In this document: piece by piece, positions 23,022 to 34,510 of the stretch
How positions within the stretch are numbered: position 1 is the first letter of the stretch
Layout of the letters: each line of letters starts with the position of its first letter
NCBI RefSeq assembly: GCF_030272615.1
Contig: NC_081414.1
Location: forward strand, 46,614,501 to 46,678,500
Origin: Cryptomeria japonica
Taxonomy: Eukaryota; Streptophyta; Pinopsida; Cupressales; Cupressaceae
DNA: 64,000 bases
Direction: 5' to 3'
Notes under the pieces: generated by a model
The model's input: the letters and a program-made list of their open reading frames with translations, nothing else
What the model was told of the DNA's origin: nothing
Database searches by the model: none
Position numbers and translations under genes: made by a program

Positions 23022-23910
23022 CTAAATGGCCCTTTTGATTTTAGCAAAAGCCTTTGAGGCTTCTTGATCCCAACAAAACTTGGTATCCTTCTTGAGCAAC
23101 TTGACAATGGGTTTCACTATCTCTACAAAGTTTGCAATGAATCTTCTAACAAAATTTACTTTGCCTAAAAAGGATTGAATACCTTTAACGTTCTTCGGTT
23201 CAGACACTTTGTTTATTGCTTCAATTCTTTCAGGGTCTATTCTTACCCCTTCTTTGGAAACAATGTGCCCCAATAATTTTCCTTCAGTGACCCCAAAATG
23301 ACATTTCTTGGGATTTAATGACACACCAAAGTCCAAGGCTTTATTGAACACCTTCTCCAAATGTCCACAGTGATCATCATCCCTTTTGGAGAAGCATATT
23401 AGATCATCTTGATAAACCACCATGATGATATTAATGAATTCTTTGAAGGCTACATCCATGGCTCTCTAAAATGTAGCTCCAACATTTTTCAATCTGAATG
23501 GCATTCTTACATAAACATATGTTCCCCATGGAGTAGTGAAAGCCGTTTTAAACTATTTAGATTCTCTTACTAACACTTGATTGTATCCTGAAAAACCATC
23601 CATCATGGACAAGAGATCACAACCTGTTACTCTCTACAGCATGGCTTCCATATTTGAAGAAGAGTAGTTATCTTTCAAAGAAGCAACATTCAAATTTCTA
23701 AAATCCACACACAATCTAATGTCCCGATTTTTCTTTCTTACTAGGACCAGATTGGAGACCCATGAAGAATGCCTTATAGGTTTGATAATCCTCCCTTCTC
23801 TTAACTTAGTCAACTCTTGCTGCATCTTAGTTTCTAACAGGGGATTAATAGGTCTCTGCTTCTATCTGAAAGGCTTAGCATCTGGAAGTAAAGGAACTTC
23901 ATGCTAAAAG
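23022..23910 (-). pseudogene. G1 reverse transcriptase
   Basis: Ty3/gypsy RT in two open pieces (23825-23634 and 23459-23022) around stops. Motifs in order: QQELTKLREGRIIKPIRHSS, WVSNLVLVRKKNRDIRLCVD, FRNLN, a motif-A region with Asp (LLSMMDGFSGYNQV), TPWGTYVYVRMPF and the catalytic VVYQDDLICFSK (YQDD in place of the common YVDD/YIDD). It ends with the thumb (LNPKKCHFGV, LLGHIVSKEGVRIDPERI, VKGIQSFLGKVNFVRRFI). Catalytic aspartates are kept. Stops at 23633, 23469 and 23021 disable it. Confidence 0.92.
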
Positions 23911-24379
23911 AGGTCTTGTCTATACGCCTTTAGGTCTTCATAAGACCAAGCAAAAACATGCTTATATCTTTTTAATAAATTAATAAGATTAATTCTCACA
24001 TGAGGGGGTAATTTCTTTCCAATGTATACTAACTTAGGGGATGACTTAGTCCCTAGGTTTACCTCTTCCAATTCTTCCAACTTAGTGGTAGACTGCTAAT
24101 GTAAGTGACTATCATTACAACTAAACATGTTCTCTAGCTATACTAACCCTTTAGGTATCTCATTTGTTTCCAATTGAACCAAGTCATTTCCAAACATTGT
24201 TTCCTTATTGTCAACCACCTCCACCAGTGCATTGCAATCAATCTTCTTTCCATCATAATCATCAACACACTAGATGAACCTAAGAATATCTTCATCATCA
24301 GCAAAAACTTGCCAATGATACACATTATCAGGGATGGCAGGCCTAGATTGTATCTCCACAGTGGAGATGTCGGTTAGTG

Positions 24380-24938
24380 TTGCATTATCATTTTTTAATG
24401 CAACATTAGCTAGAAAATCTGCCATAATATTCTTTGATCACTCTATCCAATTAATAGAAAATGCACTAAAATGCTCAATGACATCCCAAACTGCATATTT
24501 ATATCTCTTTAATCTATCATTTTTAGATGCATATTTGGATCTTACCTGAGAGACAACCAATTCTGAATCCCCCAATACTTTCAATAGCTGGATTCCATGC
24601 CTTTATGCAACCTCAAGCCCCAATAATAGGGCTTCATACTCTGCAGTATTATTTGTGCACTGGAAAGCCAATAAGAAAGAATACTTAAAAGTTATACCTG
24701 ATGGGGATACAAAAAGAACCCCTGCTCTAGATCCTTCTTTGGAACAAGCTCCATCAAAATACATTTGCCATAAACCATACTGTTGTGATTCTAATTCGAC
24801 CACAATGGGGTCAGTAATCTTCAACTGGGGTAAAATTGGTTGTAGTCTGAAATTATCAAGATCCACATCAATCATGCAATTGAGCATATTAGGATCTACA
24901 CTCTCAATTACTCTAGGAGCACATGGTTTTCTATACAA
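24380..24938 (-). pseudogene. G1 extra (plant/archaeal-type) RNase H, upstream of RT
   Basis: Complete RNase H fold of the type acquired by Tat-lineage gypsy elements. Catalytic positions are visible in order: MYFDGACSKEGSRAG (Asp), CTNNTAEYEALLLGLEVA (Glu), LKVLGDSELVVSQV (Asp) and MADFLANVAL (Asp), with two stops in between. It would remove template RNA during reverse transcription. In the described Ogre/Retand elements this domain follows the gypsy RNase H; here it sits between protease and RT. All four acidic residues are present, in contrast to the degenerate domain after RT. Confidence 0.88.
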
Positions 24939-25016
24939 CTTGACTTGATTTCCATTTATTGGAATGGTGGCATAGGATAAATCCAGTTGGACATTTCCTC
25001 CTACTGCTACTGCCGA

Positions 25017-26205
25017 CTACCTGGACAACAACATACCATAATGGGGTTTAGTGTCAGTAACAATAACATCCATTTTATAAGTTGCCTTAGGGAATGCTGC
25101 TATTTTTACTTCAACATCTCTCATTGTACCTATCATAGGTACTTCCCTATTATCCATAGCATAACATTTTCCATATACAGTGGTCACTGACAGTCCTAGT
25201 TCTTTCATGACACCATAGGGCATCACATTAGTAGCAGCTCCTGAATCTATCATGTAGTTTTTTTATCAACCAGTTATTTACCAACAAAGTAACATAGAAA
25301 GGATCTACTTGTGAAGGCTCTTGAGTGATAGTGGTTCCAACATAAACCTCTGGGGTTTGGAATTCTTGATCCTTTCCAATTTTAGCTAAACTGGTGGGTA
25401 GGACTATGTCACTGTTAGATATATTAGAAAACAAAGACAAAGCTGCATCCCTATGCTCTTTTATTTTTAGTAATTCTACTAATGGGACAGTGACCTTCAT
25501 TTGTGTAAGAGCTTGAGCCATGTCAAATGTGGAACTACTGCTTAAATCAGTATTAGCTCTAACTCTTTCTGCCTTGAATTGACTTGCCCTTTTTGCTATA
25601 ACAGCTCCTTGTATATCACTGGCATCTGTACTCTTTGGTACATCTTTAACCTGTTCCTTCTTTTCTTGACCAATTTTAGGGACAGTAGTAACACTACTTG
25701 TTGCCCCCTTTTGGGTAATCTCTTTTATGAACATGGAAAGAGGTTCACCCTGATCAGTGTCCTTCTTAGTGCTCCTTAGGTTATAATTGTGTTTTGCTTT
25801 AGCAATAGCAGCTTTGGTGAGACTTTTAACTTCTTCCTCACTAGGCCTTCTAAGATGAACTTCTTCATCCTCAATTGTTACCACATTCAAGGTAGGATGC
25901 CAATCCAGTGTTAGTTGTCCTTGAACAAACCTTTCATTATCCAACACATCACTGTGTTCACTTTGTATAGATTCCTCATCACTTTCTATAATAGTCTCAA
26001 ACATGTTAATGTTAGGCTCAACTTCTTGTCTCATGGATTCTTCAAGAGCTTGAGCTACTGCACATTGATGAGGAGAATGTGGCCCATCATAAACAATACA
26101 CCAAGGAGTATTTTCTATATTATGGACATTTTTCGCTTTTAAGGGATCTGGAGTGTCTTGATTTTGAGCAATTTTAGGCTTCTCATTTTGGGGTTTACCA
26201 TCTTT
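25017..26205 (-). pseudogene. G1 gag-protease spacer and aspartic protease
   Basis: The upstream part (26205-25228) begins with a Cys/His cluster (CIVYDGPHSPHQCAVAQAL) reminiscent of a degenerate zinc finger. A long acidic spacer follows, with Lys/Thr-rich and 'SKNRKS'-like stretches. The protease proper (25260-25017) contains MIDSGAATNVMPYGVMKELG (catalytic DSG), REVPMIGTMRDVEVKI and a terminal YDVIL-like region (MDVIVTDTKPHYGMLLSR). The two open stretches overlap in different frames near 25230-25253, so the protease is frame-shifted relative to its spacer. Role: polyprotein maturation. Confidence 0.85.
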
Positions 26206-28110
26206 CTAGTTGGTATTATAAGGCATGTCATGCAATCTAGGGGGTCTATCTTGCCAGTTATAATGAGGCTTATCATTTTTGTTTACCTTGGTAGTCAGAT
26301 CCTTCATAGCAATGACCAACTTCTCTATCTTGTCTTCTTCCTTAGCAGCTTTACTAGGTTGCTGTTTTGTTTCTTGCCATAACCTACCATCTGTTCTCCT
26401 TCCTAACTTCCCAGATGCTTTTCTATTGCTCTCCAGATTAATGGCAATCCTAAATGCATCCCTCAGGTTATGTGGATTTTTATCCCTCAGGATATAGGCC
26501 ATCTTAGAATCAAATGCATTATAATAAGTATTCAAACACATGTTATCATCTAACCTCATCACCTGATATAATCTATGAATGGCCTTTTGAAATCTAGCAT
26601 TGAAATTGGTGACCATTTCGTTATCAGACTTTCTGATATTATTAAATTCATTGAGCATGAAGCTCACATTTGTTTTATCACTGTATTGTTCTTGAAAACA
26701 ATTCTTAAAATCCTCCCATAACCCTATGCTATTAACTGGAAGACATCTATACCAATCTCTTGCATCATCAACCAGGGACTGAACAAACAATTTCATTATA
26801 ACATCTTCATCCACTATCTCATAGTCATTTATTAGGTCACCAAAAGATTTCAAATGTTCCTCAGCACTAATTGCATTATTTCCAGTAAACTTATGGAGTT
26901 TGTCCCTTAACTCAGTAGGAACATGGTTGGGATATCCTGGGATCCCATCAAAGAACAATTGCCTATACTATTCTAAATTGATAGGTCTCCTTTGAAAAGG
27001 GGAAGCAACATTATTATTTGCCATGTTCATTCCGACTTTTGGAATTAGGGACTGAGATACTTGGCCATGCTGATTGTTCACAGGGATTTGACTCACTGAT
27101 GTTGTATTAGTAGGCACAATAGTCTGAATCTTAACCAGGGGAAGGGAAATTTGTTGAGGATCAGGCTTACTAAGATCTTCTGATGGAAAAATGATAGGGG
27201 GAGCTTTTAGGTAACTAATTTTTTGCTTCACTTCCTGATTTGCTGCTTCCAACTCAGCTTTCTCTAGTTCCATTTGGAGATCCTCTTTTTCTTTCCTTAT
27301 TCTTTCCATCTCTCTCTCATGTGCTGATAGCCTATGAGAAATCTCTTCAGTGTTTTTAGATCTAGTTCCATCATCCACCCATTTCTGCTTTCCTTTATCA
27401 ACATTATTCCTAGGACGCTGTGAATCACTGAGCATTTCCTTGTTTGGCTGGACTACTGACCTATATGCTGGCTTGGCCTTGGGGATCAGAATTTCTCTAA
27501 TCACAGGGCCTTCCTCATCACTCTTTTCACTTCAAGATCAGCTATCTGTCTAAGAAGCCTATCTCTCTCCATTAGTTTTTCTTTAACCTCCTTCTCTTTA
27601 TTTGCTTCCTTTTGGGCTCTTAAGGAGATTAAGTGATGAACTCTCCTATTTAAATTTTCTATTTCTTGTGACACTTCATCTTCATTAGGGAAATTCTCCT
27701 CAGAGTCAGATAAATTGACTTGATCTATATCAATCAAGCTGATGTTTCCATCAATTGTCCTAGGAACAGAATGTCTAATTGCATTTGAACTAGTCCTATC
27801 TCTCGCAGACACACTAACATGAGATATATCTTGATTTACAGCATGAGCATTATCTATATTTCCAAACAAATCCAGAATGGAAACCTAATATATCATGTTC
27901 AGATTCTTTGGAAGAAGAATTAGCCTTTGCATAAATAGGTCGATTAGGTATCTTACCGGTATTGTTATTCTTTTGCACCCAAGCAACATTTGATGGTTCG
28001 TGAAGCACTAATCTCTTCTGACCTCTTTGTGACTGTTCTGGCAAACCTTCTTGCAAAGTTTCACGAGGATGCTTCTTCATGAACAATCTGGTGTTTTTTC
28101 CCCCTTGCAT
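26206..28110 (-). pseudogene. gag: G1 gag
   Basis: Gypsy Gag in four consecutive pieces. 28110-27850 is basic. 27869-27501 is acidic then coiled coil (RRVHHLISLRAQKEANKEKE), one frame away. 27504-26968 is Glu/Lys-rich coiled coil plus a Pro-rich stretch. 26958-26206 is the retrotrans_gag core with HVPTELRDKLHKFTGNNAIS, VQSLVDDARDWYRCLP, LWEDFKNCFQEQYSDK and NEMVTNFNARFQKAIHRLY. Together about 630 codons. It forms the particle and packages RNA. The start ATG at 28110 lies 280 bp from the PBS. Overlapping frame changes at 27850-27869 and 27501-27504 are simple indels; no classic CCHC knuckle is clear. Confidence 0.87.
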
Positions 28111-28157
28111 TATGCTTGTCTTCCTTTTTTTTTACTTCACAAGGACTGGTTCAAAGA

Positions 28158-28171
28158 TAATAGAGTCGCCA
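28158..28171 (-). other. Second PBS-like sequence
   Basis: TGGCGACTCTATTAT on the minus strand repeats the first eleven bases of the G1 PBS, about 230 bp further into the internal region. No LTR end precedes it. It could be a relic of an internal duplication. Confidence 0.35.
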
Positions 28172-28388
28172 CCCACAAGACTATGGGAATTATGAAAACA
28201 AGCTTTGAAAAAATGTCATAAATCTTTAGACCAAAATCATATATCAAAGAAAAATAGAGGGAACTTCTAGATAGAGACCTCAAAGCACCGCTGCTATATT
28301 CACTAATGCACCAACCTAATCCACAAACACAATGATTTTCTTTATAAATTTAAACACAAATCTGCATTTGGATCCTTACTGTGACTCT

Positions 28389-28405
28389 CCCTAGTAGAGT
28401 CGCCA
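28389..28405 (-). other. G1 primer binding site
   Basis: TGGCGACTCTACTAGGG on the minus strand, four bases after the 5' LTR end AACAACA. The TGGCGACTC... form is typical of Tat/Ogre-type gypsy elements, for which an arginine tRNA primer has been proposed. Confidence 0.8.
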
Positions 28406-28409
28406 CTTT

Positions 28410-31400
28410 TGTTGTTCTCAAAATCTGATTCACTTTAACATCCTTATAGTGACATGATAACTCTATATGTAGAAGAGATATTAAAGAGAAGGAAGCTTCT
28501 AGGACAACATATGACAAGGTATGATTAACCTTCTACACTTCGGACTTATTCAAAGTCTAGGCGGGTATACCTTTGTGAAATAAATTCACACTTTTAAAAG
28601 ATAAATCCACAACAAACCAGTCCAAAAACTAGTGGATCTAATCACCTTAAAACTAACTGAAACAAAGGAATGAAAATTGTACTCATGTTTAGTATTGACC
28701 TAAAAAATATGTAATAGACAACCTTGATCTATACCAGTGCCTTATCCAAGGTCATAGAGTCATCTAAGTTCAAACAATACTCCCACAATCAAATATCTCC
28801 ACATATCCCATTAGTTTGGTTTCTGCATATCCCTATATATGCCTGACACACATAAGAATTTTATTCATACCAAATTAAACTATGCTTATCAAGATTCAAA
28901 GTATCTCATAAGGAATTTACTAGTAGAAGTGATTCCTACATATTTAATTCCCCTCCTGAAGAGAAAAGCTAAGAAACATATCTACTGAAACTTGCCTTAC
29001 AACCCCTATTCAAACGAAATAACCCTAGCTTATCCAAAATGAATCAGTAAACACTTGCAAACACATTTCAAGACAACACAAAGTTTTAACTCAAAACCAA
29101 TGGTCTGTATATTGATAATTTCTTCAAAAAAGTATTACAAGAAACCTTCGAATATTCTCCATTAAAACTTGGAAAAGCCCACATAAATTTCTGCAGCGTC
29201 TTCTTACAGTTCTTTGTGATCCCCTTTCTACTAGTCCTGGTATCCATTTATAACAATATGAACAATGCAAATTTATGCTTGGTATATTCTTTCCGATATA
29301 AATTAGCTTTTCTTTCCACATTAGCTCTTCCTTCAGCCAACTTTGTCAATCCTTTTGCCAACTTACATGTAGGTTTGATAATGACATCAGCCTGTGCCTC
29401 ATCATATGATACACACATCAATTCTAATTCCACTTCCCTGGGCAACCATTCATTCATAATAGGCTCTAAAATAGCCTTACCTTCATTCAACTCATTAAGA
29501 GTATCCAAAAATCTTTTCATATTGAGATACACTGTAGGAGCATCAACAGTGTTAGCAAAGCTTGAAATTGTTGCCTTTATCTTTTCCTCATACTTGTTTG
29601 CAAATAAGGCATGGGCTTGTTTCAACTTTTCCATTTCATGCTGATAAGTCTTAGCCGATTGGAAACTAGAAGCCATAGGAGAAGGGGGGAATTCTACAAT
29701 TTGACTAGTAGGTGGGGGTCTTGCTGTAGAGGAAGTGATCATCAATGTTGAAGGCTCACCTTGATGATGTTGACTTGCCAATTGGCTCTGGAGTTTAGTG
29801 ATGATGTTGTCCCTACTGGCTATTCCTTCCTTAGCTTCTTTATAAGCTTTTGAAATAGTTTCCAACTTCAATTGGAGAGTAGCCTTTTCTTGAGCTTCTT
29901 TCTCTGCTATTGCTACATTAAACTTTGTAGTTTCTAGAACAGTATTAGCTGCCTCTACCACTCTTGTGTCCTGAACCCTCTTGACAATCATTTCTCCAAA
30001 GAGGCTAGAATTTGAGGCATTTTTCTTCGTCCTGTTCTCATCTTTCTTTACTGACCATAGGACAAGGGCAACATTATCCTTGTTGAAGGTCACACCTTCC
30101 ATTGGATTTGTTTCCTTTCTTACTCCATCAAAGATCAATGCATCAGCTATATCCCACTCTCAGAGAATTAACACACCAGCTTTATGCAACATATCCCTCC
30201 CCTTTTTAGGGGTGATTGCTCTGAACTCCTCCATCATTTCTTGCTTAACTTCTTCTTCTATTTGGGTTGTAGCTTTGAGAGGCTGTTCACTTACCCTTTT
30301 CTCATATCTGGTTTTGAATTGATCAATGTTTTGTTTCCAGAGAAATTGTTGAAAAGCTCCTGATGTAACAAAGTTGTTGTTAGCTAGGAATTATTCACTA
30401 GCTTTCTTAATAGTAAGGTCCAATTCTTGGCCCTTTGACTCACCATTGGTTAAATCCATTTCAGCATTTTGTGGCTCTTCGGGCATCCCTTCTTGGGTCT
30501 CCTCAAAAGTATAGGCAATCTCACCAAGACTCCCTAACTGCAATAATTGTTCAGCCATAGGTTGTTCATCTCCAATGTGGATAGGAGATTGAGATGGGGA
30601 ATATTGAGGCTCATCAGTTCCAATTTCTTCTCCCACCTTTTGCCTCTTAGGGGAATCCTGAATGTCTACAATATCTTCAACTTTCCTTTTCCCTTTTCAA
30701 GAGGAAGGCTCACCTATTACTGGCATCATTACAGTGTACTTTGGTCTCTTGAGCATTGCATAGTCACCTGGTGGGATTACTTGCGCAAAAGCAGGCTTGG
30801 CCAAGACCATCTTGACCTTATCGGGATCATTTTCCATTATGGCTTCCCTTTTTCTTTTAGGGTCTACATTACATCTTCAAAATAAAGAATCAGAAATTTT
30901 AATTTATCCTCAAATGGGGTGAAACTAGATAGAGGGTAATAGCTAGTGTCAAATTGATGAATAAAATCAAGGGCTTTCTTATCTGCTACCCACTTCTCCT
31001 TCCTCAGTTCTTTCTCATCTAAGCTGAACTCATTTCTAATCAAATCCTTAGGAAATTGAAATTGATGAGTCCTACCTCTGCACACTACTCTTTTTATGAA
31101 CATGCCATTGAAGAAGTCCTCAGGGTCTACACATCTTGACACTGCAGTTGATAACCTATATGGTTTAAAGAAATCTTCAAAGAATCTCCATCCACCCTTA
31201 GTGATTAAAAAAAAGTGGGCCATCGTAACAGTTGGGAAAATAGTCCCTTTACCTCTGTTAGTCAACTCAGCTTCCTGCACCCCTCTAATCTGCCTTAGCA
31301 CTTATGCAATCCCTATTTTCAATGGGACCTGATAGGGTAATAAATAAGGTGTGCCTCTAAATCCAAACACTCCGAAAATAGTAGACACAGGGTACAAATA

Positions 31401-34400
31401 GATGTGTCCCCAATTGTGAGTGATCTTGATATCCTCTGCAAACTGCTTAGGTCTAATAAATTCCAATAGAGCTTTAGGGATTCTAGGATTTTCTCTACAT
31501 AAGAGGATTCTTATTTTTGATGCAAAGCATCTATCAAACTTCAGATAACCTGCATCCTCCCTATCCCATGATAAGACAATACTCCTCAATTGTACTGGCA
31601 TTTCCTCATTATCCTTGACCTTAATCAGGTCCATCTCCTTTGCAAAGTAGTCAGCACCCTTGAACAGAAAAATGTGCATTAACATAGAATACCATCCAAA
31701 TAGCTTGTCAACCTTACCATTCTTGATTCCTATTAACCCTTTATGAATGGCATCAGCAAGGTATGGAGCATAATCAAATGTAATGGCCAAAGAAGGATTC
31801 AAAATTTGGGCAATCATCAGCATATAATAGGTAGGCATATTCTTTTCAGCATCTTCCCCAAAGATCTGGCATAAGGCCCAATACATACCCTTATCTCTCA
31901 AGGTGAAAAAATTGAGGGAGAATGGTTCCATTGTGCTGGGGCCTACAACTATCAACCCCCCTATCTTCACAAAGAACTCTCTTAATGGGCCATTTCTAAG
32001 ATGATCCCTTTGTATGTTGTAAATCTGGGCTAATGATTCAAAATCAATAGGTTCCAATAAATTGGAGGATTCACTAAGTTTGAAAAGCTTTCTGAATTCA
32101 TCTTCATTGATTTCAATCAGGACTAACCCCTTTATATTTTGGATACACCTTGCCACAGAGTCATAATTCTGTGCAATCAAAGTCAATAAGTTTGTATCCA
32201 TAAAAACACCTAGGACCACTAACTTCCCTACATCCTGTTCCCATATGCCATTCATAGGAGCAGAGGGATTTCTTTGTCCAAAACCAACTTTGAAAAGTCC
32301 TAAGCCTAACATTCCTATTTCAGGGTCTCTTAACCAATTACCCTTATCATACAAGCCATCTCCAATTTTTTGACGAGAGTGTTTGGGCACTAATTCTTTG
32401 ATCTTAACCCCAACATTGGTGTACATAGTTAATTGTTCTAAAAAATCATCACATATATTTCGTTCTTGGTATCCTAGCTTCCCAATGAATTCTCTTCTAG
32501 GAGCCATTTTGGACGAGCAACCACACCACCAACAACTAGCACAAACCTCTAACAAAGTAATTCACATGGCAATTATTTGAGAACAAACTAGAGTGATCAA
32601 GAAAAGCATAAAAACCTGATTATTCACCTGAAGAGAATTACTCTGCAACAAACTTCGATGAAATGGTATTATCAATTAAGTTGATGCGGACTACAGAAGA
32701 CAAGTTGGCATTTAAGTTTTTTAGGAATTAACTTTGCATGCTTCGACTTTCGTTTCATAATCGAATTAAAAAATGGCTCCAACAGGTCATGATTTCCTCT
32801 GAGTCTTTCCTCTATTTCACACTTTCACCATTTCGCAGTGCATAAAACCCGCCGCTCTTTTCTTTCACAAAGCAATGCTAGCCGTTGGATCATGGGAACT
32901 TGCATTATCTTTACCTCTACTTAATTTCTTTGCTTAAGTTCTAGGTTCTACCATCTTTTCGCCACTTTGCGATACTTAACAATAGAGCACTTCCCCTCTG
33001 CAAAGCTGTGCCAAGCATTAGATCTAACTTAAGTCACCCAGCCTTTAATCCCAATCGGGACCATCAACCTTTCCTACTAATCGCGGCTCACCCTAACGGT
33101 TAGCAGTTTTTTCCATTTCGCAGAGATTAATTTGTGGTCATCTTCAGGCCACGAATCGACGAGAATCGTCAGATCGAAATAGAGATGACTGCCTTTTAAG
33201 TGGGCCCTACATCCGGGAACCACTTACCCCACGTTTTCATCAGTAAATACATGCCACATGGCAGTCGGCCATTAGCCATGGCAACTCACTTGGGTCCCAT
33301 TCTGGATTTGCCACGTGCCATCTTTTATTATTCCCACATAACTGCCGATTACACCCTAGCGAGCCTTTAATAATCCTTTTAGAACTATGTGTCACTTAAC
33401 ACATCCCTATCGAGCCCCACAAAAGTAACAGCTATTTTGCCACCTCACACTTACTCGTGACTTCCACCTGTCTTTCGTGACTTTGCAAACACTAATCATC
33501 ATTCAACTTATAGCCACGAAATCATGAGAACCGTCGAATCAAAACAAAGATGACTGCCTTTTAAGTTTGTGTTCTATCCTGCCCTTTGGGCCCACCAACC
33601 CTTTTCATGACTTCATGATGAGTAAACTGCAAGCATCTCTTGGCTACAAAACAACGCAAGCTGTCGATCTTGGCATGACCTGATTACCTTTTAACTGAAG
33701 GGAAAGTCCTCATTACTGGGTCCTGCCGAACCTTTTCGCGACTTCGTGAAGAGTTAACCATGTTTATCTTGATCTCACGAACTCACACTGTCTGTCCGAT
33801 TAGATGGGACTTGACCGGTATTTAACTTTGGCTCAAACCTATGTGTTGGGTCCACCTTTCTGCCTTTCGCTATTTTGCAATGGATAAATTGCGAGCATTT
33901 TTAGGTTGTGAATCAACGTGGACCGTTAGATCAATAGAGAGCTGCATGATGCTTACACGACCCAATGGACATTTAGGAAAAGGCATATTTAGGGAATTAA
34001 AATAATTGAAGGGGACTACCTAGGTAAATTACAAGGGGGCGAACACTTCACGACAAAGGGACCCATTACTTAAGTGAATAAAGTAACGCAGAAATAGAAG
34101 CCAAAGGGTTTTTTTTTAACAGTCATTAAAGAGAATTAAAAACTAAACCCTAAACCTATTAGGATTTGAAACAACTTTGAAGCAATAAGAACATACCAGA
34201 CACAAAGACATTATAGACTTAGCCAATAATGGAAAAAGCACACCCATTTTAAATAGTGATAATAGCGGCTCTGACTGGGGATAGTTGATTGCAAGGTCAA
34301 CACAAGAATCCAGATACTTTGGAGAACAGACCAAAACACAAACCCAAACAAAACAACAGGAAAAAAAAACAAAATATATACAAACAAAGGACCCACTGTG

Positions 34401-34510
34401 CAAGGACTTTAAGAGAAATAATGTTTTAGGAATTGTCCATGCACTAGAAATTCCTGTACTTCATCATTCATATTTTTCATAAAATAAGAATCCTTTCCAT
34501 TTAAAGCACA
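28410..34510 (-). repeat. G1 5' LTR (6.1 kb)
   Basis: Direct repeat of 14799-21390 upstream of the PBS. It aligns end to end except that the block equivalent to 15646-16135 is missing (junction at about 29260, with 'aacaatg'/'caatatg' microhomology) and a small difference near 32650-32700. CpG sites differ between copies mostly as CG versus TG/CA. The outer five bases (gcaca) also belong to a 28-bp direct repeat in the flank (34506-34533 and 34538-34565, two mismatches), which blurs the exact outer edge. Confidence 0.8.
29248..32507 (-). pseudogene. LTR-internal reading frame, 5' copy
   Basis: Counterpart of 15718-19381. The N-terminal part is better preserved: ATG at 32507, open to 31302 (about 400 residues; MAPRREFIGKLGYQERNICD onward). 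A single in-frame TAA replaces the Glu codon found in the 3' copy, and the frame continues to 30864. After broken linker sequence (30636-30391, acidic) the coiled-coil part is open at 30138-29248. The extreme C-terminus is lost to the 490-bp deletion. An upstream in-frame ATG at 32555 exists, but 32507 fits the conserved start. Function unknown; the two copies carry different disabling lesions. Confidence 0.72.

Larger units (their letters stand above)
14799..34510 (-). mobile_element. G1: giant Tat-like Ty3/gypsy retrotransposon
   Basis: Nested 19.7-kb unit: direct repeat 14799-21390, internal region 21391-28409, direct repeat 28410-34510. On the minus strand both repeats begin TGTGCTTTAAATGG and end GAACAACA. 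A TGGCGACTCTACTAGGG PBS follows the 5' copy after four bases, so they meet the criteria for LTRs. The internal region encodes gag, protease, an extra RNase H, RT, a degenerate RNase H and integrase. The repeats are extremely similar apart from a 490-bp deletion in the 5' copy and scattered transitions. No exact 5-bp target duplicate abuts both ends; CTTTAT at 14784-14789 and 34511-34516 is a near-edge candidate. Confidence 0.82.
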
